From Ordospora colligata OC4 (taxonomy: Eukaryota; Microsporidia; Ordosporidae), in NCBI RefSeq assembly GCF_000803265.1, contig NW_014575396.1:174995-238994 (forward strand): DNA of 64,000 nucleotides. Reading direction: 5' to 3'. Made by a program: the position numbers and the translations under genes. This document shows positions 26,713 to 36,358 of the stretch, in pieces (positions within the stretch are counted from its first letter, which is position 1; every line of letters begins with the position of its first letter). Below the pieces are notes generated by a model that searched no databases, had not been told where the DNA came from, and saw nothing but the letters and a program-made list of their open reading frames with translations.

Positions 26713-28179
26713 TTAGAACAGACTTCCGTTGAACTCTGGCTTGTATAGAATCGGCCCAACCCATTCCCACGCTTTTTTGTTCTCAACAGACATTTTTCTT
26801 ATGTTTGAGTTGGTTGCCACCATCTTCTCGACATCTGCCCAAACCTTCTTATTTATTCCAAAACAGTCCCTAAGCTGCTCTATATATACATAACTCGGAA
26901 AGTTAGTATTCTTAGTAGAAACATATATCTGTCTTACAAGCACGTCAGAAATATCTCTAACAACCTTACGAGCCATGTATTGCCTCTCTTCTTTCTTCCT
27001 ATTGATAGATCTGATCATCTTTGCTACTGCAATCATCAATCCTAATGGTATTGCAATTGCTATTATCATTCGCATGTAATATCTTACAAATATTCTTATA
27101 GGCGCTTTTGCCTTTATTGAATACATCATGTTGCCCAACACTACAATTCCTGCTTGATTCTTAATCCTCTCAACCAGTTCAGGCTCCTTTGTTAATGTAT
27201 CAATCGGAACCATTCGACTGCTAGCCATCCCATATGAATACTCTCCGTTCCTCCTTTCCAAATACTTCTTAATCTCATGTATCTTCCATGCCATCATCCT
27301 CTCGTGTCTGTCGTCTTTCACACAATAATCTCGCACTAACCCATGCTTGACTACAAATCCATCATCACACACAAGTTTTCCATCAACAATTCTAGAATGC
27401 TCAGGCTGCTTGATACACATAAATGCATCATTTATGCAATATGGGCACGCAATCCTGATATACACCAGTCCACTAATTAGAGCAACAATTACAGCTGCAT
27501 AGATCATTTTCCATCCATTCATAGAACTGCTGCTTATAGTAACACCACTGCTCTGTTTAGCACCAGTACCAGAGCGTTTTGTTTTCGACTCTAGTTTGTC
27601 AAGCGTTGGATCTGACGTATACGCCCTTCTACGAACATCTGAGCTGCTTACATCATCGCTCTTCCTTGGCATTTCAATCCCATTTTCTGATGACCCGCTC
27701 AGCATGAGAGATGATGAAATAGATGAATTACAAAAGTCAAGGCCAGAAACGTTAGCTGTCAAAGGCATGCCTGCTGTGCTCTTATCCACATGCTTTTTAT
27801 GCTTAATCTTTGTATCATGCTTCTCAGAAGCCCCTCCTGACTTTGGAGACATCCTAATGCTTATCTTCGGTGCTTTTGGCGCCCTCTCAGGACTTTTAAC
27901 TTCTGAAACATTCTCAAACATCTCAATCTCTGCTTTTGAAGGCACAGCCTTCTGAAAAGGATTGTCCATCGATATTTTTCCCTTCTTTGCTTTCAGCTCC
28001 TCGATCTTTTCGTGGATGTTGCGCTTGTATGCATCCAGAAGTCTCTGCTTCTTGCATGTTATTGGAAATGAGTCTTCAACTCCATTTTCATACATTATCT
28101 TTCTCAATTGAGTTTTTGTTAGCTTCGAGTAATCAAAGTCAGTACAAAGATATTCTTCAGGCCCTATGTCCTTGGTCAT
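26713..28179 (-). CDS. HeH/Man1-type inner nuclear membrane protein
   Basis: This is a 488-residue protein. The N-terminal HeH (LEM-like) fold (about 8-55, YLCTDFDYSKLTKTQLRKIMYENGV..KKQRLLDAY) is followed by a low-complexity, basic linker with likely nuclear signals. One span (about 223-243) leads to a lumenal Cys-containing loop. A second span (about 365-388) returns the chain to a winged-helix Man1-Src1 C-terminal domain ending KAWEWVGPILY. This matches yeast Heh1/Src1. It links chromatin to the envelope and works with SUN proteins. Confidence 0.87.
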   Translation of the reverse strand: MTKDIGPEEYLCTDFDYSKLTKTQLRKIMYENGVEDSFPITCKKQRLLDAYKRNIHEKIEELKAKKGKISMDNPFQKAVPSKAEIEMFENVSEVKSPERAPKAPKISIRMSPKSGGASEKHDTKIKHKKHVDKSTAGMPLTANVSGLDFCNSSISSSLMLSGSSENGIEMPRKSDDVSSSDVRRRAYTSDPTLDKLESKTKRSGTGAKQSSGVTISSSSMNGWKMIYAAVIVALISGLVYIRIACPYCINDAFMCIKQPEHSRIVDGKLVCDDGFVVKHGLVRDYCVKDDRHERMMAWKIHEIKKYLERRNGEYSYGMASSRMVPIDTLTKEPELVERIKNQAGIVVLGNMMYSIKAKAPIRIFVRYYMRMIIAIAIPLGLMIAVAKMIRSINRKKEERQYMARKVVRDISDVLVRQIYVSTKNTNFPSYVYIEQLRDCFGINKKVWADVEKMVATNSNIRKMSVENKKAWEWVGPILYKPEFNGSLF

Positions 28180-28430
28180 TGCTAAAGGGTGCTATGAAAA
28201 ATATTTATGAGTCTTGTTCTGTTCATGATAGAATATATGTTAAAACAAATTTAGTCAAGCTCATTGATCTTTGCTGTACATTCACTCAACATCTACAGAT
28301 CATTTACAATTAATCACTTAACACTTACATTATTCACTCAACGATTACAAATCACACAATCGAATTTAATTATCATAAGGCCTCCTTACAAAAGCAATCA
28401 AATGTTATAGTTGATGCATTGACAAATCCA

Positions 28431-29081
28431 TCATGCAAGCATCAGGAACACATCAATCAGAATCTGAACCGCTATGGTCACCATAAATGTGAGAGGCACA
28501 TCAAGGCCCGAGTAGAACCATATCTTCACTATGTCTCCGAGGATCCAGCACACATAAACCTCTTTTGGCGATCTCTTTGCTTCTCCCTTAATGCCTCCTG
28601 TCTTTGCTTCTCTTCTTTCTAGTATCAACTGCAGTAAATTTATTCCTATTTCAAAAATTGACGAAAGGATTCCACAGGGCTCGTACGACTTGTATGTCAT
28701 TCCCAGCAAGTTCACACTCAGTGAAAACATAATCAGTATCCCGATTACACTGCCCTTGGCACCATAACTTCTGAAAAGCAGCCTTGTTGCTCCGCTTCCA
28801 AGCATCTTTGTCTCAAATCCTCCAAGAGGCCTTCTGCTCATTATTATCAGACACAAATGCAATAAAATTGCAAATACGTGCTGTGCCAGTACAAGATCTT
28901 CGTACTTTCTGAAGCAGTAGTGGAACAGCTTTAGTATGTTCGACATTATGAACAGCATAGAGATAAGTGGCGAGATGAGAATGTCTCTTGATATGATTTG
29001 TGGAACATATGCAATTGCTGGTGAGAGAACAAATCCTGCATGCACCAGAAGTTTATCAATGTTCAACGCACTCAATCCCAT
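28431..29081 (-). CDS. PQ-loop membrane protein (SLC66A2/Any1 type)
   Basis: This is a 216-residue protein of about seven spans. The first PQ-loop repeat has SPAIAYVPQIISRD...NILKLFHYCF..LVLAQHV. The second has SPKEVYVCWILGDIVKIWFY...VQILIDV. The WxLGDxxK and Q-h-x-D pattern is that of PQLC1/SLC66A2 and yeast Any1, linked to phospholipid and endosomal membrane balance. The ATG is followed on the other strand by GGG, so CCC touches the start codon. Confidence 0.75.
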   Translation of the reverse strand: MGLSALNIDKLLVHAGFVLSPAIAYVPQIISRDILISPLISMLFIMSNILKLFHYCFRKYEDLVLAQHVFAILLHLCLIIMSRRPLGGFETKMLGSGATRLLFRSYGAKGSVIGILIMFSLSVNLLGMTYKSYEPCGILSSIFEIGINLLQLILERREAKTGGIKGEAKRSPKEVYVCWILGDIVKIWFYSGLDVPLTFMVTIAVQILIDVFLMLA

Positions 29082-29248
29082 GGGTGTTCAATGTAAACAA
29101 CTAATGTTAATAATAATCAACAAATCAAACACAACAGTTTATGCATTTATCCAATGAATGTATGATAAGGGAGAATTGCATGAAATGCATGTGCAAATGT
29201 AACTGTCATTCACTAGATCCCTGCCTTGATTTATGCGTGCTCGTATGA

Positions 29249-29252
29249 CCCC
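29249..29252 (+). promoter_or_regulatory. CCCC motif of NSP1
   Basis: A C run five bases before ATG 29258 matches the start-proximal pattern seen at other genes in the window. Confidence 0.5.
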
Positions 29253-29257
29253 TCAGT

Positions 29258-30640
29258 ATGAACTCGAACTTTTTCAACCGGCAGAATGAAGGTGATGGGA
29301 AGCAGAAGAATCCATTTGCAAGCAATGCATTTGGAATGCAAGGAGAAAAACCAGGAGTGTTTGGAAGTCAGCAACAGTCGGGGTTGTTTGGACAGCAAGG
29401 TAATTTAGACCCACAAATGAATCAGGCAACGCCCTCTGTATTTGGAGGAGCGTTTGGAGGATCTTCAGGAGTTGGAGCACAGGCAAATGCATCGCCATTT
29501 GGAATGCCTAGCGTGTCTCCATTTGAAAAACCAGCTGTTACACCATTTGGAAGCAGCAGTATGCCTTTGAATCCATCTCCAAGTATGCCCGCATATACAC
29601 CCAGTGGATATGGATCACAAGGAGCAATGCAAGGAAGTACAGATCCTTTCAGAACACAGCAAGCTACTACGTCTAGTTCTAATGTGTTTGGAGGACAACA
29701 AGCAAGTGGATTTCAAACACAACAATCGACACCGATTACTAATGCATTTGCAAGTGCCAATCAGGGACAATTTTCTCAGCCAAGTGGATTTTCTACTCCT
29801 GCAGGATTTGCATCAGCACAACCAAGTACTGGAGTTGGATCTGTGCAAGGGCAGGGGGTTGGCATGTCAATGGGAGTTTTACCAAACACTGGTACTGCAG
29901 CACAACCAATGATGAATACAAATAACAACGGATTTGGAGGACAGCAAAGCGGAGCAAATGGATTGAATGCATGGAACTCTGATTCACAGACTCAGATACA
30001 AACAAACGAATTGCAAGGATCATCTGTGTCAGCAGGATTATGTAAAGAGGGATCTTTTGGTTTAATGGGCGATAGATCAGCAAGCTTGTATGGTGAAGGA
30101 AGCAGAGCATCAGTAGAGCGTTTGATTAAAGAGGAAGAAAAAGGCATAGGCATTGGAGAGATAAAAGGTAAGCACACTTTGACGTTTGGCCAAGCTTCTG
30201 GAGAGAAGGGAATGAGCTTTATACAGATGACATTAGGGGAGATAATACAACAGCAGACACGAAAGCTTGAAGAAAACATAAAGATGTTTAAGGAGAAAGC
30301 CAAGGAAGTGTTTGAACAAGACGAGAGGATTATCAAGGCACTGAATAACTACAGATTGATAGGAAACAGGATTGATGAAGAGGAGAGAGCGATTGCAGAT
30401 ACTGAGGAGAATGTTGAGTTTTTTGAGAAGTGGCTTTCAGAGTTCCAGGAGGAGGTTGCAGATGGTGCAGGAGATGAGCTTCTTGAATGCATCAAGGAGT
30501 TTGAGAGGATCAGTGACAAGTACAACAAGACGATTGAGATGCTCAGGGACGAAGATGATGAGGTGATGTGCTTAGTGAATGAGAACTACAACCTGATTAA
30601 CGTTATTGATGAGAAGTTGGATGTTCTTGAGAGGTATTAA
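29258..30640 (+). CDS. NSP1: FG nucleoporin Nsp1/Nup62
   Basis: This is a 460-residue protein. Residues 1-250 are an FG domain (repeats such as VFGS, LFGQ, VFGG, FGMP, TPFG) rich in Gln, Ser, Asn and Gly. Residues 300-460 form the Nsp1-type coiled coil, beginning LTFG..MSFIQMTLGEIIQQQTRKLEENIKMF, close to the family's MxLxEIIxxWxxxLE block but with the usual Trp replaced. Nsp1 forms the central channel with Nup57 and Nup49 and is part of the cytoplasmic Nup82 complex. The TAA stop overlaps AATAAA. Confidence 0.9.
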   Translation: MNSNFFNRQNEGDGKQKNPFASNAFGMQGEKPGVFGSQQQSGLFGQQGNLDPQMNQATPSVFGGAFGGSSGVGAQANASPFGMPSVSPFEKPAVTPFGSSSMPLNPSPSMPAYTPSGYGSQGAMQGSTDPFRTQQATTSSSNVFGGQQASGFQTQQSTPITNAFASANQGQFSQPSGFSTPAGFASAQPSTGVGSVQGQGVGMSMGVLPNTGTAAQPMMNTNNNGFGGQQSGANGLNAWNSDSQTQIQTNELQGSSVSAGLCKEGSFGLMGDRSASLYGEGSRASVERLIKEEEKGIGIGEIKGKHTLTFGQASGEKGMSFIQMTLGEIIQQQTRKLEENIKMFKEKAKEVFEQDERIIKALNNYRLIGNRIDEEERAIADTEENVEFFEKWLSEFQEEVADGAGDELLECIKEFERISDKYNKTIEMLRDEDDEVMCLVNENYNLINVIDEKLDVLERY

Positions 30641-30736
30641 TAAAGCGATGTTGAGTTTGATTTATGGATAATTCTGCAAAAGCCGTTGTTTGCGAAGATT
30701 TTTCTAGATATTTTGAAGCATAAAAGCGGGAGAGAT

Positions 30737-32752
30737 ATGAATACCCTAATGGAGTTTGTAGGGATTGATGTTGGGAACTACAAAACTTTGATTGCGTCAT
30801 CTAAAGACAATGGAAAGGTGTATGGTGACGAGCAGGGGAAGCGTGGAGTAAGGACAATAATGGAATTGAGCAAGCCGATCCGTAGGTTTGGAAATGGCGT
30901 GACTAGCGATGTAAGCGAGATGCTTGAACGAAGAAGACGAAGCTTCCGAGATGAGTTGAACGACAGCAAAGGAAGGGGAGACATGGGGATGTTTATGAAG
31001 TATCTTGATAGGATAATAAAGAGCAGCACACCGACGCATCCGCCAATATGCATGACTGTACCGGTGTACTTTAAGGAAAGGCAGAGGCGAATTCTGAGCG
31101 GCATAGCTCATGCAGTTGATTTTAAACTTGAGGAGATAGTGACAGATGTTTCTGCGATCGGAATGTTTGCTTGTGTCAGACGTGAGAATATGCCTGAGAC
31201 GTTCATGGTGCTTGATTTCGGATATTCGAAGACGACAGCAGGTTTATTTAAGTTTGAAAAGAATGTGCTTAAGCCGGTGTATATGAATGTAGTGAAGACA
31301 GGGTCGATGCAGTTTGATGAGAAACTGATTGAGATAGTGATAAAGAAGAATGCACTTGAGGGGAATGCATTGACAATAGAGAAGGTGAGAAGGAATCTTG
31401 ACAAGATCAAGACAACATTGAATTCAACAGAAAGCTGTAGTCTGCATATATTTATTACAGACAATGCGATTGATGTGGTAGTTACACAGGAAGAGTATAG
31501 ACAAGCAGTGGCTGAGGATGTAAATGAACTCAAGAAGTTTGTTACAAGGGTGATTGAGGATACTAAGCATGAAGGAGCTGTAGAAGTGACAGGAGGAAAT
31601 GTAAACTCATTTGTTGTTAAAGAGATGCTTGAAGGATTAGTGGGCTATCAGGCCACATTGGATGTTTCAGAGTCATCGGCAATAGGATCAGCACTTGGAA
31701 TGGCATGCAGGTCTTTTAAAACAAAATTTTCATTGAATGAGATAGTTGGAAGGGAGATATGTGTGAAGATGCAGAATGAGAATGTGAAGCCAACGGTGGT
31801 GTTTAAAGCAGATGATATTATTGGAGGGAATGCAAAGATGGTTACATACTACAGGAAGGAACGATTTGATTTGGAGGTGATTGAGGACGGAGAGGTGATA
31901 TCTGTCCTAAGGATTGAGAAAGGGGATAGTGAAGAAGCGGAGGCAGTGAATGTGTCTCTGGCGATTAGTAAGCTTGGAACAGTTTGTGTTACTGCAGTGA
32001 ATGTTACAAAGACAGGCAGTGGGACTGAGCCGATTCAGTACAAGTATGAGTGTTTTGCGCTTTCTGATGAGGAGATGAATGAAATAAAGGCCTTAGAGGA
32101 GGAATACAGAGATTGCGAGCTTGGAATTGAGAAGGTTGGAGCAATGAGAAATGAGTTAGAGACGATGGCTATTGGCCTTGGAGATGCTCTTGAGTCAAAA
32201 TTCAGCAATGTCTTCAATGAAGAGGAGATTAATCGTGTTAAGGAGATTGCGATGGATTTGTTTGATATTACACTTCCTGATACAGTCAAGGAAGAAGAGA
32301 AGATAAGAAAAGACTTGCTGTCAAAGCTTGAATTTGTGTCTGCAAAGTTTGATGAATGTAGAAAGATTGTTGTGAATGATCTTGAGAAGGGAAGAGATAT
32401 GGTGAATGAGTTTAAGAGTGAGAATCCGAAGATGTTTACACCGAGCTTCTACAAATTACAGGGTCTTCTTTACAAGGCCGAAGAATGTTTGAAAACGTTT
32501 AGCTTGAATGTATTTAATGCTGGCAGCTTTGATGGAACGATTGCAGTGAGTATTTTGAAGGACATACAACTCTATATGGGCAAAGCCAAGGAAGAAGTTG
32601 AACTGAAGAAGGCTGAGATGCAGAAGAATGAGGAGAAGTGCTGTTCAAAGGATGAATGTTGTGAGGATAATGAGTGTTGTGAAGATGAGGAGGACGATGA
32701 TATGAAGGATGATCAGGCAGATGACAATAAGGAGTCTGATGATAACAATTAA
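30737..32752 (+). CDS. Hsp110/Sse1-like Hsp70-family chaperone
   Basis: This is a 671-residue protein. The N-terminal actin-like ATPase has GIDVGNYKT, VLDFGYSKTTAGLF and SAIGSALGMA in the expected order. Sequence is divergent and the phosphate loops are altered (GIDxG kept; DLGGGT reads DFGYSK), as in the Sse1/Hsp110 branch. A beta domain and a long helical tail follow. The last ~45 residues are strongly acidic and carry three spaced Cys pairs (CC-x4-CC-x4-CC). Sse1 acts as the exchange factor for Hsp70. I chose the first in-frame ATG (30737); the stop overlaps AATAAA. Confidence 0.8.
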   Translation: MNTLMEFVGIDVGNYKTLIASSKDNGKVYGDEQGKRGVRTIMELSKPIRRFGNGVTSDVSEMLERRRRSFRDELNDSKGRGDMGMFMKYLDRIIKSSTPTHPPICMTVPVYFKERQRRILSGIAHAVDFKLEEIVTDVSAIGMFACVRRENMPETFMVLDFGYSKTTAGLFKFEKNVLKPVYMNVVKTGSMQFDEKLIEIVIKKNALEGNALTIEKVRRNLDKIKTTLNSTESCSLHIFITDNAIDVVVTQEEYRQAVAEDVNELKKFVTRVIEDTKHEGAVEVTGGNVNSFVVKEMLEGLVGYQATLDVSESSAIGSALGMACRSFKTKFSLNEIVGREICVKMQNENVKPTVVFKADDIIGGNAKMVTYYRKERFDLEVIEDGEVISVLRIEKGDSEEAEAVNVSLAISKLGTVCVTAVNVTKTGSGTEPIQYKYECFALSDEEMNEIKALEEEYRDCELGIEKVGAMRNELETMAIGLGDALESKFSNVFNEEEINRVKEIAMDLFDITLPDTVKEEEKIRKDLLSKLEFVSAKFDECRKIVVNDLEKGRDMVNEFKSENPKMFTPSFYKLQGLLYKAEECLKTFSLNVFNAGSFDGTIAVSILKDIQLYMGKAKEEVELKKAEMQKNEEKCCSKDECCEDNECCEDEEDDDMKDDQADDNKESDDNN

Positions 32753-32827
32753 TAAAAATTCAAAGTTTAATTTGTGTAATGCTTCTGAGGTATTATTTGC
32801 TATGCGAATAGTTAAAGTCAGAAAATC

Positions 32828-33610
32828 CTACTTTGGCTCTGAAAAGATTTCGGTTTTACTATCAATGTCAATGCCAAGATATTTTTTCTTGATTATGCTG
32901 CGGTACATCTTTAGGGTTGTAGTGAACACAAGACCTACCAAGAAAAACATAGCTCCTCCGATCAGTGCTCTTGTTATGAAATCGCTGTTTGGCGCAAAGT
33001 CATCATCCTGAAGCACCTTCGGTATTATTTTTTCTTTAACATTGAGGTTGACTACCTTACGCTTTCCATCGTCAGTGACTCTTTTTCTAATCATAACCAA
33101 ATCTCTATATTTTTTTCTATCGACTCCATTATGCGCCAAAGTGCTTACAAGCTTTTCATGAAGGCCAGGGCTCATGTCTGCCATTTCTCTATCAAGCAGC
33201 GTGCTGATGTTTTCTGGATTGGCTTTGAACTTTCCAATTTTCAATGACTTAATGGGAGTAGATAGAAGTGCATCATCAGTGTAATGAATACTTTGTTTAC
33301 TTTCTGATACAATTGAAGGTGTCAGTGCATCATCAGTTATGTGACTAATTTTCTTACTTTCTGATACAATTGAAGGCTGTTTGCTGTATTCTGTGTCAAG
33401 TATATCACTATCTGTTGTTGAAGACTCAACGTTGTATTGATGGTATTTACTATCTTGTGTATTGCTGACTTCGTATGGAATCGAATGCTGATTGTAATAC
33501 TCTGCAATTGCCGTCACCGAGTGCATCACAAGAAAACAAAGTATCATCATTTGTGATTGTTGTGTGTGCATTATTATATCATGCAATGTTGAAACAGTGT
33601 GTTGATGCAT
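32828..33610 (-). CDS. Secretory single-span membrane protein with internal repeat, unknown
   Basis: This 260-residue protein does not resemble any family I know. A hydrophobic segment near residues 21-36 (MMILCFLVMHSVTAIA) looks like a signal peptide and suggests a start near Met21. The lumenal region contains a twice-repeated PSIVSESK..I.(H/Y)(I/T)DDAL unit. A C-terminal span (ALIGGAMFFLVGLVFTTTL, about 215-233) is followed by a short basic cytosolic tail. Its neighbours are other small membrane proteins. It could be surface exposed. Confidence 0.65.
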   Translation of the reverse strand: MHQHTVSTLHDIIMHTQQSQMMILCFLVMHSVTAIAEYYNQHSIPYEVSNTQDSKYHQYNVESSTTDSDILDTEYSKQPSIVSESKKISHITDDALTPSIVSESKQSIHYTDDALLSTPIKSLKIGKFKANPENISTLLDREMADMSPGLHEKLVSTLAHNGVDRKKYRDLVMIRKRVTDDGKRKVVNLNVKEKIIPKVLQDDDFAPNSDFITRALIGGAMFFLVGLVFTTTLKMYRSIIKKKYLGIDIDSKTEIFSEPK

Positions 33611-33663
33611 GTTTCATTTCCTCTCTACATCGCTTCATACTCAAATATCAGTAAAAAAACACT

Positions 33664-34071
33664 TTAATTAATACCGTGCTTCATTGACATTAAGAATGCA
33701 GATGGATTCGCCATTAATCGGCTTTTGGACATCATTCCTGAAGACACAATCTCGCTATTGGTTGAAATTGCACTATCAGCTGTCTGCGGAGAATCACTCA
33801 GTGCATCGATTTCTCCTTCTTTCTTACTATCAATAATGCTAGTTGTAGCTGCATCTTCCTTGATATCTGCTGCAACCGAAATCTCTTCCTTTGCATTCAT
33901 AGATTGGACTGGCATATGAGCAGAATAAGCGGTGCCTGTCGTATACACACCTGCTTTGCTATTGATCAGCTCTGCAGAATTGCTTTGGTTCTTCAGGCTG
34001 ATATAAAGAATGGCCAACGAAACAGACAGATTAGAAATGTGCAGGATAAGATTGATAAGTCCCATGTACAA
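33664..34071 (-). CDS. Small Ser/Ala-rich protein with N-terminal hydrophobic segment, unknown
   Basis: This 135-residue protein is not recognised. An N-terminal hydrophobic stretch (about 5-25, LINLILHISNLSVSLAILYIS) could be a signal peptide or anchor. The rest is polar with Ser, Ala, Asp and Glu. It sits 53 bp from the previous gene and 41 bp from the Sec20-like gene, all on the minus strand. Its closing AFLMSMKHGIN is short and without a clear motif. It may be lineage specific. Confidence 0.55.
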   Translation of the reverse strand: MYMGLINLILHISNLSVSLAILYISLKNQSNSAELINSKAGVYTTGTAYSAHMPVQSMNAKEEISVAADIKEDAATTSIIDSKKEGEIDALSDSPQTADSAISTNSEIVSSGMMSKSRLMANPSAFLMSMKHGIN

Positions 34072-34112
34072 TAATCGAGCGTGCTGGTTAAATACAGCAA
34101 ATGAAACAAACT

Positions 34113-34610
34113 TCAGGTTTTCGAAACAAGCTTGTCAAAAAGTATTAGAATACATACACAGACAAACAGTACAAATGCACCAGTCAGCAAGAACACCTCG
34201 GCTCGTTCCTGTTTTCTATTCTTTTTCATTTTTTCCTTTGTTTCAACAAGCGCATTTTCAATATCTTTACTGGTGTAATTCAGGCCCATGAGCTTGAGTG
34301 TGCTTTTATCAAGCACACTTTGATTTGTATCTGCCTTACCAATTTGTCTATGAACCAGCCTTGCAGTTTTTTCAAGCTCATCTATATTATCAGAGCTTTC
34401 CTGCGTGATCTTGTTTTCATGTGCCATTTGATAGAGTTTGTTTCTCCATTCTCTTATCTTGGTTCTACACTTGTCATCATAGTTGTATGTTTCATACATT
34501 TTCTTCTCATATTCACTCACCATTGCTTGTACTAAACGTATATGCTCTTTTAACTCCTCAGGTGACGAAAAGTTTGATCTCATAATCTTTCTGTTTATCT
34601 CCTCATCCAT
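34113..34610 (-). CDS. Sec20/BNIP1-like SNARE
   Basis: This is a 165-residue tail-anchored protein. The N-terminal two thirds is helical. Near the C-terminus, LEKTARLVHRQIGKADTNQSVLDKSTLKL resembles the Sec20 SNARE segment (L..ST..L), followed by a basic patch and a tail anchor (VFLLTGAFVLFVCVCILILF, about 142-161). Sec20 is part of the Golgi-to-ER retrograde fusion complex. The alternative is another short tail-anchored SNARE. CCC on the coding strand lies 6 bases before the start. Confidence 0.6.
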   Translation of the reverse strand: MDEEINRKIMRSNFSSPEELKEHIRLVQAMVSEYEKKMYETYNYDDKCRTKIREWRNKLYQMAHENKITQESSDNIDELEKTARLVHRQIGKADTNQSVLDKSTLKLMGLNYTSKDIENALVETKEKMKKNRKQERAEVFLLTGAFVLFVCVCILILFDKLVSKT

Positions 34611-34671
34611 CTCTAGGGCATTCGTAACGCGTACTTACATTAATAATACAGCCAGCAATAACAAACAAACA

Positions 34672-36102
34672 CTATTTATTTACAATTGCGCTTTCTTGTT
34701 GAGACTCTGCCATTCTCTGCATTCCCTTGAGGTCCTTCTTTTCAGTCTCTGCATTCCTCCCAGAAATCCTGTCCAGGAAGAAGTATTTATAAGAAAACAG
34801 CGCCACAGTTGCAGATGCAAACGCAATGTTGACCAGGAAAAACACCTTGTAGTTCGAGGCCTTCTCTTCCAGTGAAATATCAGCGCCTTTCATCTTTGCC
34901 TCAGAAAAAAGACTTCCAAACACTGCAGATGCTGCGAGAGATCCAAGCGCAGTGAATGTTCCATGGTAGACCATCTGCGAAGTAGCTTTCAGATGCGGAG
35001 GACATAGATTCATTGCCAGCTGCACAGCAGACGGAGTCAACAGTCCGAAGTATACTCCTCTCGTTAGCTCAATCAAACAGCAATACATAAACACATGAGG
35101 ATTATTGTAATCCAGCATGAAGTAGCAGATCACTCTGAGTATCTGGAAGAGCTGTGCTATGAAGAAAGGCCACACAAGACCAATCTTCTGGCTTATCTTG
35201 GGAAAGTGGTAGAGCATCACAACCTCAAATGCCATCCCGCAAAATGTTGCTGTTGCAACAGGCGACTCGTTAAAAAAGCCAACCAGGTACTGAAGCCAAG
35301 ACGGCCAGCTTTCTGGTAGTTCATATCCCTTTATTTGTAAAATCTCCGTAAGATACACAATGTGGTAGATTGACAATGCCTGCCTTGTTATTCCATTCAA
35401 CAAGATAATGAATGTGAAGAAAAGATAAGATCCATTACGCATTAGTTCTTTGCAGTTTGCAAGAATATTGCTTCTAGCACTCGTTCCATCTCTGGCCGGA
35501 GACTTGAGAAGCAAGAACACAGCAGATCCAGATAAAATAGTTGTTATCAATGAATAATACCTTAGATTTCCAAACTTGAACTCATCTCCAAACTTTATGC
35601 ACATTTCTATGGCTTTGCATGAAACACCATATCCAGCCGTCCCCCAGAGCTTCTGCTTTGCAAATTCCCTTGCCCCTGCCTCAGGAATCTCATTCAGGTA
35701 GTCAAGAACAGCCTTGTCAAGCAGAGGAGGAATTCCATTGTTGAAGGCCATGTACAGAAAGAGATTGAACCAAAATATAGACATTCCTGGAACCATCGTC
35801 ATATATGCCTCGACGAAAAACAGCTGTAAGTACATAAATGTAAGCAGAAGAGCACCTATTATAAACATGTGAGATCTTCCATACTTATCATTCATTGTCC
35901 CAATGAATATGTTTGTGAAGAACACTGTTCCAAGCATCGGCCCTATGAAATATGCAAGGTCGCCGTCTGATGCTCCGAACTTCTTCTTTGCAAACACTCC
36001 TCTAAACTGATGGAGCGTGTAATATTGGAGATTCACGAGGAAATAGAGCACCTTTGGTGTCAGAAGATACTTCCTGTTCATCTTTTTGATTGACCCTATC
36101 AT
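34672..36102 (-). CDS. MFS transporter, tandem copy 1
   Basis: This is a 476-residue protein of about 12 spans. The N-terminal LNRKYLLTPKVLYF-type start, MNDKYGRSHMF loop and LLDKAVLDYLNEIPEAGAREFAKQKLWGTAGYG block suit the LacY/NupG-like (MFS_1-like) branch. Microsporidia use members of this broad group to import host purines, so nucleoside or nucleotide uptake is a reasonable guess, but substrate cannot be read here. It is a paralogue of the next gene. I chose ATG at 36102 (MIGSIKKMNRK); the frame before it has only a TTG. Confidence 0.75.
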   Translation of the reverse strand: MIGSIKKMNRKYLLTPKVLYFLVNLQYYTLHQFRGVFAKKKFGASDGDLAYFIGPMLGTVFFTNIFIGTMNDKYGRSHMFIIGALLLTFMYLQLFFVEAYMTMVPGMSIFWFNLFLYMAFNNGIPPLLDKAVLDYLNEIPEAGAREFAKQKLWGTAGYGVSCKAIEMCIKFGDEFKFGNLRYYSLITTILSGSAVFLLLKSPARDGTSARSNILANCKELMRNGSYLFFTFIILLNGITRQALSIYHIVYLTEILQIKGYELPESWPSWLQYLVGFFNESPVATATFCGMAFEVVMLYHFPKISQKIGLVWPFFIAQLFQILRVICYFMLDYNNPHVFMYCCLIELTRGVYFGLLTPSAVQLAMNLCPPHLKATSQMVYHGTFTALGSLAASAVFGSLFSEAKMKGADISLEEKASNYKVFFLVNIAFASATVALFSYKYFFLDRISGRNAETEKKDLKGMQRMAESQQESAIVNK

Positions 36103-36207
36103 ATATTCAACACAATGCCTCAATATTTATATTCAAATATAGATTAAATCACAACAATCTCAAGATCTATAATATTGATGCTTGAATTTATCATGATAGC
36201 TGGCAAA

Positions 36208-36280
36208 ACTTTATATACTTGTACAATGCTGTAGTAAATCATTTATATACTTGTATAGTGTCGCTGTATATCATTTATAT
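36208..36280. repeat. Tandem 32-33 bp repeat between the MFS paralogues
   Basis: Unit one (36208-36240) and unit two (36241-36272) both hold TTTATATACTTGTA, then a TG.. and CTGTA word. A partial third unit starts at 36273 with ATTTATAT. It lies upstream of MFS copy 1 and could be promoter-related. Confidence 0.7.
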
Positions 36281-36358
36281 CTCCTTTTCACATATATACA
36301 GTTATCCAGAAATATCACACTTCAAAATCAATCTTATTATTAACATACTCAACACAAT

